From the NCBI GenBank assembly GCA_025210655.1, contig JAOARG010000015.1:62001-126000 (forward strand): 64,000 bases of DNA, written 5' to 3'. A program made the position numbers and the translations under genes. The stretch is from Bacillota bacterium (GTDB taxonomy: Bacteria > Bacillota > Clostridia > Peptostreptococcales > Acidaminobacteraceae). Below are positions 35,419-44,454 of this stretch, piece after piece (the first letter of the stretch is position 1; each line of letters starts with the position of its first letter). The notes below the pieces were generated by a model. It saw only the letters and a program-made list of their open reading frames with translations. It searched no databases and was not told where the DNA came from.

Positions 35419-35872
35419 ACTGATAATAAATGGTCTAAATTATCAATTTGCTGCGGAGGCGGATGAATATTTACTTGATACCCTTAGGAAACTAGGCTAT
35501 AAATCTGTAAAAAAAGGGTGTGATACAACTTCATGCGGTGTATGTTCTATTATTGTAGACGGAAAGTTAGTTCCATCTTGTTCTTACCTTACTATAAGGG
35601 CCCACAATAAAAGTATTTTAACAGTGGAAGGTATTCAAGAGGAAGCCAGAAAAATAGGGGAATTAATTGCAAAAGAGGGGGTAGAACAGTGTGGATTTTG
35701 TTCTCCTGGTAATATAATGGCAATATACTCTTTAATGCAGGAAAATCCCAATCCATCTATGGATGAGGTAAAACATTATATGGCTGGTAATTTGTGTAGG
35801 TGCTCAGGATATGAGGGGCAACATAGGGCAATAGAAAAACTTTTGGAGGTGGGTAAAGATGGGGGTGAATAA
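35408..35872 (+). CDS. xdhC: Xanthine dehydrogenase-type [2Fe-2S] subunit, set 2
   Basis: 154 residues with all eight cluster ligands: C38, C43, C46 and C58 (GCDTTSCGVC...SC), then C95, C98 (QCGFCSPGNIM), C130 and C132 (NLCRCSGYEG). It relays electrons between the Mo subunit encoded just after and the FAD subunit encoded before. Gene order FAD-FeS-Mo is the reverse of set 1. It overlaps the Mo gene by 14 bp. Sequence clearly differs from the set-1 Fe-S subunit, so this is an old duplication and not a recent copy. Confidence 0.95.
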   Translation: MEVKLIINGLNYQFAAEADEYLLDTLRKLGYKSVKKGCDTTSCGVCSIIVDGKLVPSCSYLTIRAHNKSILTVEGIQEEARKIGELIAKEGVEQCGFCSPGNIMAIYSLMQENPNPSMDEVKHYMAGNLCRCSGYEGQHRAIEKLLEVGKDGGE

Positions 35873-38150
35873 AAGTATACCTAAGGTAGATGGTATGGGA
35901 CTTATACTTGGGAAACCTGTTTTTACTGATGATATGGCCCCTAGGGATTCTTTGATTGTAAAAGTATTGAGAAGTCCCTATGCCCACGGTAAAATACTAG
36001 AAATTGATACCCATATAGCAGAGGCTTTACCGGGTATTAAATGTATTTTTACATATAAGAATATTAGGGATACAACTTTCTCTAGAGCAGGGCAAGGATA
36101 CCCAGAGCCTTCCCCATATGACCATAAAATCTTGAACCAAGTTGTAAGATATATTGGGGATCCTATTGCAGTGGTTGCTGGTAGTACTGAAAAAGTTGTA
36201 GATATTGCAATATCAAAAATTAGGGTAAAGTATGATTTATATGATTCTGTGCTCGATTTTGAAGATGCAAAGGACAATAAAACAATAGTACACGATGAAG
36301 ACGTTACTAGATCTATGTTTGAAATTGGTCACTTTCCCGAAAAAAATATTGCGGCATCTTATGAAATGGAAATAGGTTCTGTAGAAGATACTTTAAGAAA
36401 ATGTGATGTTGTTTATGAAGGTAGGTATTATACTCAGGCTCAATCCCATAGTATGGCAGAACCCCATACATCTGTAGCTTATATGGATCAACAGGATAGA
36501 CTGAATATTATTTCTTCAACCCAGACCCCATTTCATCTTAGAAGGATTATTGGAAGAAATCTAGATATTCCACTTTCAAGAATCAGAGTATTAAAGCCAA
36601 GAATTGGTGGTGGATATGGAGGAAAGCAAGCAATACATGGTGAGTTTTTTACTTCTTTAGTTACACTAAAGACTGGACTTCCATCTAAAATGATTTATTC
36701 AAGAAAAGAGGTTTTTGAGGCTACCTATACCCGTCATGCAATGAGAATAGATATGAAAATAGGTTCTGATAAGTCTGGAAATATTAAAGCAATAGATATG
36801 AAAGTGTTATCAAACACTGGTGCTTATGGTGAACATGCCCTAACTGTTCTTATGGTTGCTGGTGCAAAGTCTTTACCTTTATACAATAAAGTTGAGGCTG
36901 TAGCCTTCTCTGGTGATGTTGTCTACACTAATCTTACCCCAGCTGGTGCCTTTAGGGGATATGGAGCTGTACAAGGTAATTTTGCATTAGAATCATCCAT
37001 TGATGAATTAGCAGGACTCTTAGATATGGACCCTGTGGAAATACGAAGAAAGAATATGATAAACGAAGGAGAAACTTCTAAGATTTTTGAAGTTATGGGT
37101 GAAGGTAAAGAAGGTAGTGCCATGACAGTTGAGTCTTGTAAACTTAATGAGTGCTTAGATTTATGTGTCGAAAAATTAGACTATTATAATCCGAAGAAGA
37201 GAATATCTTCTGATCCAAATAAAATAAAAGGGCTTGGTATTGCTATTGCAATGCAAGGTTCTGGTATACCATACATTGATATGGGTGCAGCTGTTTTGAA
37301 ATTAAATGATGATGGATTTTTCAACTTGCTTGTTGGTGCAACTGATTTAGGTACAGGATCAGACACTATCCTTGCTCAAATCGCTGCAGAAACCCTTATG
37401 GTTCCAGTCGAAAGCATTATAGTTTATTCATCAGACACTGATTTAACTCCATATGATACAGGAGCTTATGCTTCATCCACTACCTATATATCTGGTCATT
37501 CTGTTAGAATAGCTTGTGAAAATATGATTTATGAAATAATAAAAGAGGGAAAAAGATATTTTAACAGTGATTATGTTACTTTTGATGGTGAGATGATAAA
37601 ATGCGAAGATAGTAGTATTTCCCTAAAAGAGTTATCAACTATATTATTTTATTCGGAGGATCAAAAACAGCTTGTCAGTAGCGGATCTTATGTTGGAACT
37701 AGTTCAGCACCTCCTTATATGGTAGGTGGAGCAGAAATAGAAATAGATAAAAGAACAGGCCATATTGATTTGATAAATTATGTAGCTGCTGTTGATTGCG
37801 GTAATGTAATAAATCCTAATCTTGCAAAAATCCAAGTAGAGGGAGCCCTGGTACAAGGTCTTGGAATGACCTTATACGAAGAGGTAAACTATACTGAGCT
37901 GGGTAGGAATTTCAATAACAGTTTTTTAAGATATAATGTACCGACTAGGATGGAAATAAGTGATATGGATATTAGCTTTGTTGACAGTTATGAACCATCA
38001 GGTCCCTATGGAGCCAAATCAGTTGGTGAGATAGGTATTGATACTCCGCCGGCTGCAATTGCAAATGCTATCAAAGATGCCTTAGGGATTAGATTTAATA
38101 GATTGCCGATAAAATCAGAGATGGTTTGGAAAGAAATAAAAAGGATGTAG
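35859..38150 (+). CDS. Xanthine dehydrogenase-type molybdenum subunit, set 2
   Basis: 763 residues, full family length, ATG after GGAGGTGGG. Mo-cofactor motifs: RIGGGYGGKQ (about 248-257), GAFRGYGAVQGNFALE (about 363-378), ATDLGTGSDTILAQ, and GPYGAKSVGEIG near 715 with the catalytic Glu. TQTPFHLRR and SMAEPHTSVA lie in the first molybdopterin domain. Together with the two genes before it, it makes the second Mo/Fe-S/FAD enzyme of the operon. The two enzymes probably act on different purines or positions (for example hypoxanthine/xanthine versus urate or another heterocycle). Some such enzymes carry labile selenium; this cannot be read from sequence. Confidence 0.92.
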   Translation: MGVNKSIPKVDGMGLILGKPVFTDDMAPRDSLIVKVLRSPYAHGKILEIDTHIAEALPGIKCIFTYKNIRDTTFSRAGQGYPEPSPYDHKILNQVVRYIGDPIAVVAGSTEKVVDIAISKIRVKYDLYDSVLDFEDAKDNKTIVHDEDVTRSMFEIGHFPEKNIAASYEMEIGSVEDTLRKCDVVYEGRYYTQAQSHSMAEPHTSVAYMDQQDRLNIISSTQTPFHLRRIIGRNLDIPLSRIRVLKPRIGGGYGGKQAIHGEFFTSLVTLKTGLPSKMIYSRKEVFEATYTRHAMRIDMKIGSDKSGNIKAIDMKVLSNTGAYGEHALTVLMVAGAKSLPLYNKVEAVAFSGDVVYTNLTPAGAFRGYGAVQGNFALESSIDELAGLLDMDPVEIRRKNMINEGETSKIFEVMGEGKEGSAMTVESCKLNECLDLCVEKLDYYNPKKRISSDPNKIKGLGIAIAMQGSGIPYIDMGAAVLKLNDDGFFNLLVGATDLGTGSDTILAQIAAETLMVPVESIIVYSSDTDLTPYDTGAYASSTTYISGHSVRIACENMIYEIIKEGKRYFNSDYVTFDGEMIKCEDSSISLKELSTILFYSEDQKQLVSSGSYVGTSSAPPYMVGGAEIEIDKRTGHIDLINYVAAVDCGNVINPNLAKIQVEGALVQGLGMTLYEEVNYTELGRNFNNSFLRYNVPTRMEISDMDISFVDSYEPSGPYGAKSVGEIGIDTPPAAIANAIKDALGIRFNRLPIKSEMVWKEIKRM

Positions 38151-38237
38151 GTAGCTAAAAGTATATATAGTTTGCCTACGGTATATGAGGGTATATAATA
38201 ACTAAGTAAATAAGTTTAATAATTGTCGTATGATTTC

Positions 38238-38289
38238 AAGGTTGCATTTAATGAAAAAAATTTTCTTTAAATTGCAACCTTTTTATTTT
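38238..38289 (+). terminator. Intrinsic terminator closing the purine operon
   Basis: AAGGTTGCATTTA (38238-38250) pairs with TAAATTGCAACCTT (38269-38282, one bulge), followed by TTATTTTT. It lies 88 bp after the last xdh gene and 20 bp before the UPF0182 gene. Confidence 0.8.
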
Positions 38290-38309
38290 TACGAATGGAG
38301 GTGTAACAA

Positions 38310-41036
38310 ATGGACAACAATAAGGATAAAATGAATCGCATTCTAGCGATAATTATTGGAATTGTTCTTGTTATTAGCCTTAGTTTGAATAGTATTGTAA
38401 GGTTTATAACAGACTATCAGTGGTTTAGTAAAAATGATTTTGTAGAAACTTTTTTAGTTAAATACATTACAATTATACTAATATTCATTCCTTTATGGAC
38501 AGTTCTTTGTATTGCTTTGAATATCTATCTTAGAAAGGAAAAAGATAGATATGTGAATAGCAAAAAGATATTTTTAGATAAAAAGACTCATAAAAGATTC
38601 AATGTAGGAATAGTGTGGTTTTCTGCTATTATTACGGGTCTTTTTTCATTAAATAGTGCTATGGGTATTTGGATGCATGTAAGGATGTTTATGAATTCAA
38701 CAGGATTTAATGATATAGATCCGATATTTGGTAAGAATATAGAATTTTATATTTTTAAGCTTCCTTTATATCAAGCTATAGTTGGACTATTGATGTCAGT
38801 GATTATACTCTCCCTAGTATGTGTATTTGCTTTCTTCTTCTTTATGATTAGTCGAATGCAAAGTCATACAGAGGAAATATATGATTTTTCTCCAGGTGGA
38901 GATATAATAGAAAAAATTATGGAAGATGACTTTCTAATGCCAATGGTGAAAAGAATAGCTTTTTTAGGAATGTTGATGTTCCTTGTTATGGCTGCTAGTT
39001 ATCATCTTAGGATATATGATTTGATGTACTCTACTAAAGGTGTTGCATATGGAGCAAGTTATACTGATATACATGTAACACTTAAAGCATATAGATTTAT
39101 GAGTTTTGTATCAGTTGTTTCGGCAGTACTTTTTGCATATGGCTTTATTAGGAGTAGGATAAAGATACTTGTAATTGGCCCTATAGCCCTTATTGCTGTA
39201 GGAATAGCTTTTGGTATAACTGGTATGGTTGTACAGCAACTAGTTGTTGAACCTGATGAAATAAATAAGGAGAGCCAGTACCTTACCTACAATATAGGTT
39301 ATACTCAAAAGGCCTTTGATTTAGACAAAGTTGTAACTACAGATTTTCCAGTGAATCAAAATATTGATAGGGAAATGCTTTCGAGAAATGAGGAAACAGT
39401 AAATAATATTAGGATTAATGATGAAAGGCCTCTAAGGCAAACATATAATCAAATTCAAGGTATAAGACTCTACTACGTTTTTAATGATATTGACTTAGAT
39501 AGATATATGATAAATGGAAAGTATACTCAAGTATTTATATCAACCCGTGAAATTGATCAGGAAAAATTACCGGATCAAGCAAAGACATGGATAAACAGGC
39601 ACCTTAAGTTTACCCATGGTTATGGAATAGTAATGTCACCTGTAAATGATGTGAGTGACGATGGCCAGCCAAAACTTATTTTTAAGAACGTTCCATCAGT
39701 TACAGATACTGATCTTGTACTTGATAGACCAGAACTATACTTCGGGGAGTTAACTAATCAGTATGCAATAATAAACACTGAAGAAGATGAGTTTGATTAT
39801 CCATCAGGGTCAGATAATGTGACAACAAGATATGAAGGTACTGCTGGCATAGAGCTTGGTGGATTAAATAAACTTTTATTCTCCATACGGGAAAGAAGTA
39901 TGAAACTCTTTGTATCAACAATAGTGAATAGTGATAGTAGAATTTTAATATATAGAAATATAAATGAAAGGATTGAAAAAATAGCACCATTTCTTAGATA
40001 TGATGATAATCCATATCTAGTTCTCAACCAAGAAGATGGAAAACTTTATTGGATAATAGATGCATATACCACTAGTAACAGGTATCCGTATTCACAACCA
40101 TTTATATTTAAAGATAGGTATGTTAACTATGTAAGAAACTCAGTAAAAGTAGTAATCGATGCATATGATGGGACTACAAAGTTTTATGTATTCGATGAAA
40201 AGGACCCAGTAGTTCAAAGTTATAGTAAAATTTTCCCGGATCTATTTACTCCTAAGGAAAAACTTACAGATGGGTTAATGGCTCATATAAGATATCCTCA
40301 GGATTATTTTGATATTCAGTCAGAAGTATATAGGGCATATCATGTAGAAAATCCAGTTGTTTTCTATAATGGTGAGGATATTTGGGATATAGCAAATGAG
40401 AAGTATATGGATGGAATCCAAAAGATAGAATCAAATTATGTAATGTTTAAATTAGGGGATTCGGATAAAAAGGAATTTGCATTGATACTACCGTATACTC
40501 CAAGGGAAAAACCAAATATGACATCTCTACTTGTAGCAAGAAGTGATGGTGACAACTACGGTAAATTATATATGTACAAGTTCCCTAAGGATAAGACAAT
40601 ACAAGGTCCACTTATGATTGAGGCAAGGATTGATCAAGATTCGCAAATTTCACCTCAGTTTACTCTCTGGGGCCAGAAAGGTTCTACAGTACTAAGGGGT
40701 AATATTATAGTAGTTCCAATTGAAGATTCACTTCTTTATGTCGAACCAATATATCTAAAGGCTGATAATCCAAACAGTTTACCTGAAATGAAGAGGGTAA
40801 TAGTGGCCTATCAAGATAAAGTAGTTATGGAAGAGACTTTGGAAGAAGCACTTGATAGAATATTTGGAGCAGAAAAAATTGAAATACCTTCTGTATCTAT
40901 TGATATAGAAGATAGTGATAAGGGTGATGTTGAAAGATTATTAAATGAGATTAATAGTTTGTTTAAGGAAAACAAGGATAATATGGATAAGATAAATGAG
41001 AAGATTGATCAGTTGAACGAATTGTTGGGTGATTGA
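38310..41036 (+). CDS. UPF0182-family integral membrane protein
   Basis: 908 residues, start ATG after GGAGGTG. Seven or so hydrophobic segments fill the first 310 residues (about 10-30, 48-70, 105-122, 153-180, 212-232, 258-278, 285-310). A long, mostly extracytoplasmic part follows with family blocks such as NIDRPLRQTYNQIQGIR-like NDERPLRQTYNQIQGIRLYY, FTHGYGIVMSPVN and RYPYSQPF. The C-terminal 50 residues are charged and coiled-coil-like. UPF0182 proteins are widespread in Firmicutes and Actinobacteria and have no proven function. It is a monocistronic gene between a terminator and palindromic repeat B. Confidence 0.9.
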   Translation: MDNNKDKMNRILAIIIGIVLVISLSLNSIVRFITDYQWFSKNDFVETFLVKYITIILIFIPLWTVLCIALNIYLRKEKDRYVNSKKIFLDKKTHKRFNVGIVWFSAIITGLFSLNSAMGIWMHVRMFMNSTGFNDIDPIFGKNIEFYIFKLPLYQAIVGLLMSVIILSLVCVFAFFFFMISRMQSHTEEIYDFSPGGDIIEKIMEDDFLMPMVKRIAFLGMLMFLVMAASYHLRIYDLMYSTKGVAYGASYTDIHVTLKAYRFMSFVSVVSAVLFAYGFIRSRIKILVIGPIALIAVGIAFGITGMVVQQLVVEPDEINKESQYLTYNIGYTQKAFDLDKVVTTDFPVNQNIDREMLSRNEETVNNIRINDERPLRQTYNQIQGIRLYYVFNDIDLDRYMINGKYTQVFISTREIDQEKLPDQAKTWINRHLKFTHGYGIVMSPVNDVSDDGQPKLIFKNVPSVTDTDLVLDRPELYFGELTNQYAIINTEEDEFDYPSGSDNVTTRYEGTAGIELGGLNKLLFSIRERSMKLFVSTIVNSDSRILIYRNINERIEKIAPFLRYDDNPYLVLNQEDGKLYWIIDAYTTSNRYPYSQPFIFKDRYVNYVRNSVKVVIDAYDGTTKFYVFDEKDPVVQSYSKIFPDLFTPKEKLTDGLMAHIRYPQDYFDIQSEVYRAYHVENPVVFYNGEDIWDIANEKYMDGIQKIESNYVMFKLGDSDKKEFALILPYTPREKPNMTSLLVARSDGDNYGKLYMYKFPKDKTIQGPLMIEARIDQDSQISPQFTLWGQKGSTVLRGNIIVVPIEDSLLYVEPIYLKADNPNSLPEMKRVIVAYQDKVVMEETLEEALDRIFGAEKIEIPSVSIDIEDSDKGDVERLLNEINSLFKENKDNMDKINEKIDQLNELLGD

Positions 41037-41055
41037 GATTAGCAGAATTGTTTTT

Positions 41056-41272
41056 GGGGAAAAGGTGAATCGCACTAGTGCTAGGGGAAACTCTTTTGCA
41101 GGCAAAAGCTAGGGGAAAAGCAAGAACTAAGATCTTTTAAAGCTTTCAAGGTCTTAAGTTCTTCCTTTTCCCTGAAATCTTGTTTACAAGATAGATTCCC
41201 CTAACACTAACGAAGTCTAGTGTGATTCACCTTTTCCCCTTGCAGGTGAAAATACACCACCCAATACACCAC
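41056..41272. repeat. Tree-like palindromic repeat, copy B
   Basis: The outer stem pairs GGGGAAAAGGTGAATC (from 41056) with its complement ending at 41239 (21 of 22 positions). Side hairpins: GCACTAGTGC (41072-41081), CTTTTGC/GCAAAAG (41093-41108), ATCTTG/CAAGAT (about 41177-41192) and ACACTA/TAGTGT (about 41203-41223). TAGGGGAA pairs with TTCCCCTA between them. The central stem has GGGAAAAGCAAGAACT against AGTTCTTCCTTTTCCC. AATACACCACC at 41251-41261 is a remnant of the outer module found complete in copy C. It occupies most of the gap after the UPF0182 gene. Confidence 0.85.
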
Positions 41273-41280
41273 AAATCCTA

Positions 41281-41309
41281 TTGCTCCTTTTAACACTATG
41301 TAATAAAAT
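41281..41309 (+). promoter_or_regulatory. Possible promoter of the FliB-type gene
   Basis: TTGCTC (41281-41286), 17 bp, TAAAAT (41304-41309), 30 bp before the start codon. Confidence 0.45.
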
Positions 41310-41339
41310 AAGATTATTGAAAATAAAGCGAGGTAGAAC

Positions 41340-42563
41340 ATGAAAATTAAATGTCTAGAATATATGAAAAATTTCAAATGTATTGGAGGGGCCTGTACAG
41401 ATAATTGCTGTGTTGGTTGGGATGTTGATTTAGATATTGATACTTATAGTAAGTACAAAAATAGTCCTGATTCCCCTTTAAATAAGAGATTTGAAAGTGA
41501 TGTTATAAAAAATGAAAATTCTTTTGAAGAAAAGGTTGATTATGGTCAGATGATTTTGAAGTATGGGAAAAAATGTCCTTTTTTAAATGATGAAATGATG
41601 TGTGATATTCAGATTTGTCATGGTGAAGACTATCTTTCTAAAGTCTGTAATGGATATCCAAGGATACTTAATATGGTTGATAAAAGGGCAGAACTTTCTG
41701 CGACAATATCTTGTCCGGAAGTTGCAAGAATGATACTTACTGATAAAAATAGTCTTAATGAAATTGAAATTGACTATGATATTTCTAGACTGATACTCAG
41801 GAATCAAGTAAATACTGAGGATGAAAACTTGAAGAATCATCCTGCCAGATATTTTAATGAACTAAGGGAAATAGCTTTGGAATTAATAAAAAATAGAGAG
41901 TATAGTTTTACTGATAGAGTAAGACTTCTTGGATTTCTTCATAATGAACTACTTCCTCTTCATGCAGGGGGAAAACTTCATGATTTACCAGATGCCATAT
42001 CTTCATTTAGGTCTAAACTTTCAAGGGGGCACCTTGATGGTAGATTAAGAAAAATGAAGCCTGACTATAATATTCAAGTTAAGTATTTTGCAGAGAATAC
42101 TGTTGTGTTAGACAATGACAGTATGACTGATAGCCAAAGTTTTGGTAGGCTTCTTAAGCTTGCAAAAAAGGGACTAGGTATTCAGGACGACACTGTGTCA
42201 AGAAAACACAAAAGAATATACGCAGAGAACATGGTTGAAAAAGTAGATACTTTCTTTAATGAAAACATGCATATTTTAGAAAATTATATTGTTAATTTTA
42301 TGTATAGTGAAATGTATCCTTTTTCAGAAGAGGGGGACCCATATGCGGGTTATACAATGTTGGTAATTAGAATATTTTTACTTAAAGCAGTATTTGCTGG
42401 TCTTTGTGCATCAGGAAAGAACCTTGATATAGATTATGTAATCTTTGTTATACAAAGTTTCTCTAAGACATTGGAGCATCATAAGACCTACACAAGTGAA
42501 TTTTTATATTACATGATGGAAGCTGAAGAAGATGATTTGCAGTTCTTAATGAGATTAATTTAA
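41340..42563 (+). CDS. fliB: FliB-family protein (flagellin lysine N-methylase-like)
   Basis: 407 residues. The N-terminus KCLEYMKNFKCIGGACTDNCCVGWDVDLD matches the FliB family, with the Cys cluster C14, C19, C23 and C24, plus later Cys in KCPFLNDEMMCDIQI and VCNGYPR. FliB is a Cys-rich, probably Fe-S-containing enzyme that methylates flagellin lysines in Salmonella. Many Clostridia carry homologues away from flagellar genes. No flagellar gene is present in this window, so the target protein here is uncertain. It is followed 16 bp later by the leucine-rich secreted protein, so the two may be cotranscribed. Confidence 0.88.
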   Translation: MKIKCLEYMKNFKCIGGACTDNCCVGWDVDLDIDTYSKYKNSPDSPLNKRFESDVIKNENSFEEKVDYGQMILKYGKKCPFLNDEMMCDIQICHGEDYLSKVCNGYPRILNMVDKRAELSATISCPEVARMILTDKNSLNEIEIDYDISRLILRNQVNTEDENLKNHPARYFNELREIALELIKNREYSFTDRVRLLGFLHNELLPLHAGGKLHDLPDAISSFRSKLSRGHLDGRLRKMKPDYNIQVKYFAENTVVLDNDSMTDSQSFGRLLKLAKKGLGIQDDTVSRKHKRIYAENMVEKVDTFFNENMHILENYIVNFMYSEMYPFSEEGDPYAGYTMLVIRIFLLKAVFAGLCASGKNLDIDYVIFVIQSFSKTLEHHKTYTSEFLYYMMEAEEDDLQFLMRLI

Positions 42564-42579
42564 GAAGTAGGGGGATATG

Positions 42580-44202
42580 ATGAATAAAAGTAAAAAGCTG
42601 CTAATATTTATGATAGTGATTCTATGTGTTTTCCATTGGGGGAGTCAAGACTCTTATGGAGCGGATAAATTTGTAATAGAAAAAGGTATACTTACTTCTT
42701 ATAATGGTAATGATGAGAAGGTTATTATACCTAAGGGAGTAAAGGAGATAGCCTACGGAGTATTTCAATCTAGACCAGAAATAAAAGAAATACATATTCC
42801 TGATGGTCTTAAAAAGATTAGTCCATATGTATTTTATTCAAATCAAAATTTGGAAAAGGTTAATATTCCTAATTCAGTAGACTTTATAGGTGATTGGGCA
42901 TTTGCTGCTTGTCCAAACTTAAAGGAAATAACTATAGGTAACGATGTAAGTATCTTAGATGAATTTACTTTTGCTTATAGTGGCTTTGAAAAAATTATAT
43001 TTGGAGATAAGGTAAGTGAAATAGACCCATTCGCATTCTATGGATGTAAAAATCTTCAGGAGTTTGAAGTTTCAGAAAAGAATATAAAATATTCAACTCT
43101 TGATGGCGCTCTAACTAATAAAATGAAAAATGAACTTTTGATATATCCACAAGGTAAATATCTTAGAAGTTATTTGCTTCCGGATCAAATAGATACTTTT
43201 GGAACAATGGCTTTTGTTAATTCTGAGAGCTTGTATGAATTTATTGTTCCGGAGGGGAATAATAAATTTACTGTAGTTGATGGTGTTCTTTTTACAAAAG
43301 ACATGACAAGACTTGTTAAATATCCTAGGGCTAGGTATGACAGTAATTATGATGTTCCTGAGGGTGTCCTTTCTATAGAAAAAGGTGCTTTTGCCCACAG
43401 TAATCTTAGGACGATAAAGCTTCCAAAGTCTCTGCTTATGATTGGGGATATGGCTTTTTATTATGCAAGACTTAATGAAATAGAAATTCCAGATAATGTA
43501 CTTTCTATTGGAGATAAAAGTTTTTATAGATCGACAATTATAAAAGCAGTTATTGGCGACGGAGTAAAGACAATAGGTGAGGAAGCCTTTTACGACTGCA
43601 ATAATATGACTAGTATTAAGCTTGGTAAGAGTATTAAAAAAATTGAAGCTGGAGCTTTTAATGGTTGTGCAAAAGTTAATACAATTAATCTTCCAGATGG
43701 GCTAGAAGTTATAGGATCATTTGCATTTAAGTCTTTAAATATTGAATCATTAATAATACCTGATTCTGTAGTGGAAGTTGGTGAGTTTGCTTTTCAAAAT
43801 AATTATAATTTGAAGGAAGTAAATATGGGAAGTGGATTAAAGAAACTTAATCTAGGTCTGTTTTATTACTGCAACTCATTAACAGAGATAAGTCTCCCAG
43901 AGTATTTAGAAGAAATTGGACCTTCAGTTTTTCATAGGAGCAATATTAAAGAAGTAGATCTACCAGAAACAGTAACAACAATAGGAGATCAAGCATTTTT
44001 TTATTCTTACAATATTGATAGGATTTATATTCCTAAAACAGTCGTTAATATAGGTGAAGTTCCATTACATGGTGCAGCTGACCCTGATGCTTCAGTATCA
44101 ATTGTAGTGCCATTAAAGAATCTTACTGTTGAATGTGATAAGAACTCAAAAATATATAGATATGTGAAAAAAGAAGGAATTAAGTACAAAATTATTAGAT
44201 AA
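42580..44202 (+). CDS. Secreted BspA-type leucine-rich repeat protein
   Basis: 540 residues; two adjacent ATGs (42577 and 42580) are possible, the second better spaced from GGGGG. A signal peptide (about 1-28) is followed by about 15 LRR_5 repeats of 22-24 residues with the pattern I..GVK.IG..AF..C..L..I.LP (for example GVKTIGEEAFYDCNNMTSIKLGKSIKKIEAGAF). The repeats reach to the last 40 residues. No sortase motif, choline- or cell-wall-binding domain is present, so it is probably released or loosely surface-bound. BspA-like proteins bind host or extracellular-matrix proteins in some species; the role here is unknown. Confidence 0.9.
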   Translation: MNKSKKLLIFMIVILCVFHWGSQDSYGADKFVIEKGILTSYNGNDEKVIIPKGVKEIAYGVFQSRPEIKEIHIPDGLKKISPYVFYSNQNLEKVNIPNSVDFIGDWAFAACPNLKEITIGNDVSILDEFTFAYSGFEKIIFGDKVSEIDPFAFYGCKNLQEFEVSEKNIKYSTLDGALTNKMKNELLIYPQGKYLRSYLLPDQIDTFGTMAFVNSESLYEFIVPEGNNKFTVVDGVLFTKDMTRLVKYPRARYDSNYDVPEGVLSIEKGAFAHSNLRTIKLPKSLLMIGDMAFYYARLNEIEIPDNVLSIGDKSFYRSTIIKAVIGDGVKTIGEEAFYDCNNMTSIKLGKSIKKIEAGAFNGCAKVNTINLPDGLEVIGSFAFKSLNIESLIIPDSVVEVGEFAFQNNYNLKEVNMGSGLKKLNLGLFYYCNSLTEISLPEYLEEIGPSVFHRSNIKEVDLPETVTTIGDQAFFYSYNIDRIYIPKTVVNIGEVPLHGAADPDASVSIVVPLKNLTVECDKNSKIYRYVKKEGIKYKIIR

Positions 44203-44224
44203 GAAAAAAATGTTTTAATGGTTA

Positions 44225-44325
44225 AGCAATAGCCAAGCAGTATGCGAGCAATAGATGAACAGTTGTAAGATCTAAAAGATTTTTCAACTATCTGATTATT
44301 GTTTGACTATAGCTTGGCTATTGCT
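44225..44325. repeat. 100-bp imperfect inverted repeat
   Basis: AGCAATAGCCAAGC (44225-44238) pairs perfectly with GCTTGGCTATTGCT (44312-44325). Further in, CAATA/TATTG-type pairing and AGTTGTAAGATCT against AGATTTTTCAACT continue the stem to a short AAA loop. A smaller GCAAGG/CCTTGC pair with CTTTTATTTG behind it (44328-44366) may end transcription of the leucine-rich gene. It lies in the 252-bp gap between two convergent genes. Unlike the tree-like repeats it shows no side hairpins. Confidence 0.75.
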
Positions 44326-44454
44326 GTGCAAGGAAGTCTATTTAAGTATGGCCCCTTGCTTTTATTTGTTATATTTAATTTCGTCTAATAGAAAAATAAA
44401 TTAGCATAAGTTGTTTAAGATTTATTCTAAAAGTGTTTGATGTGATAATATTAA

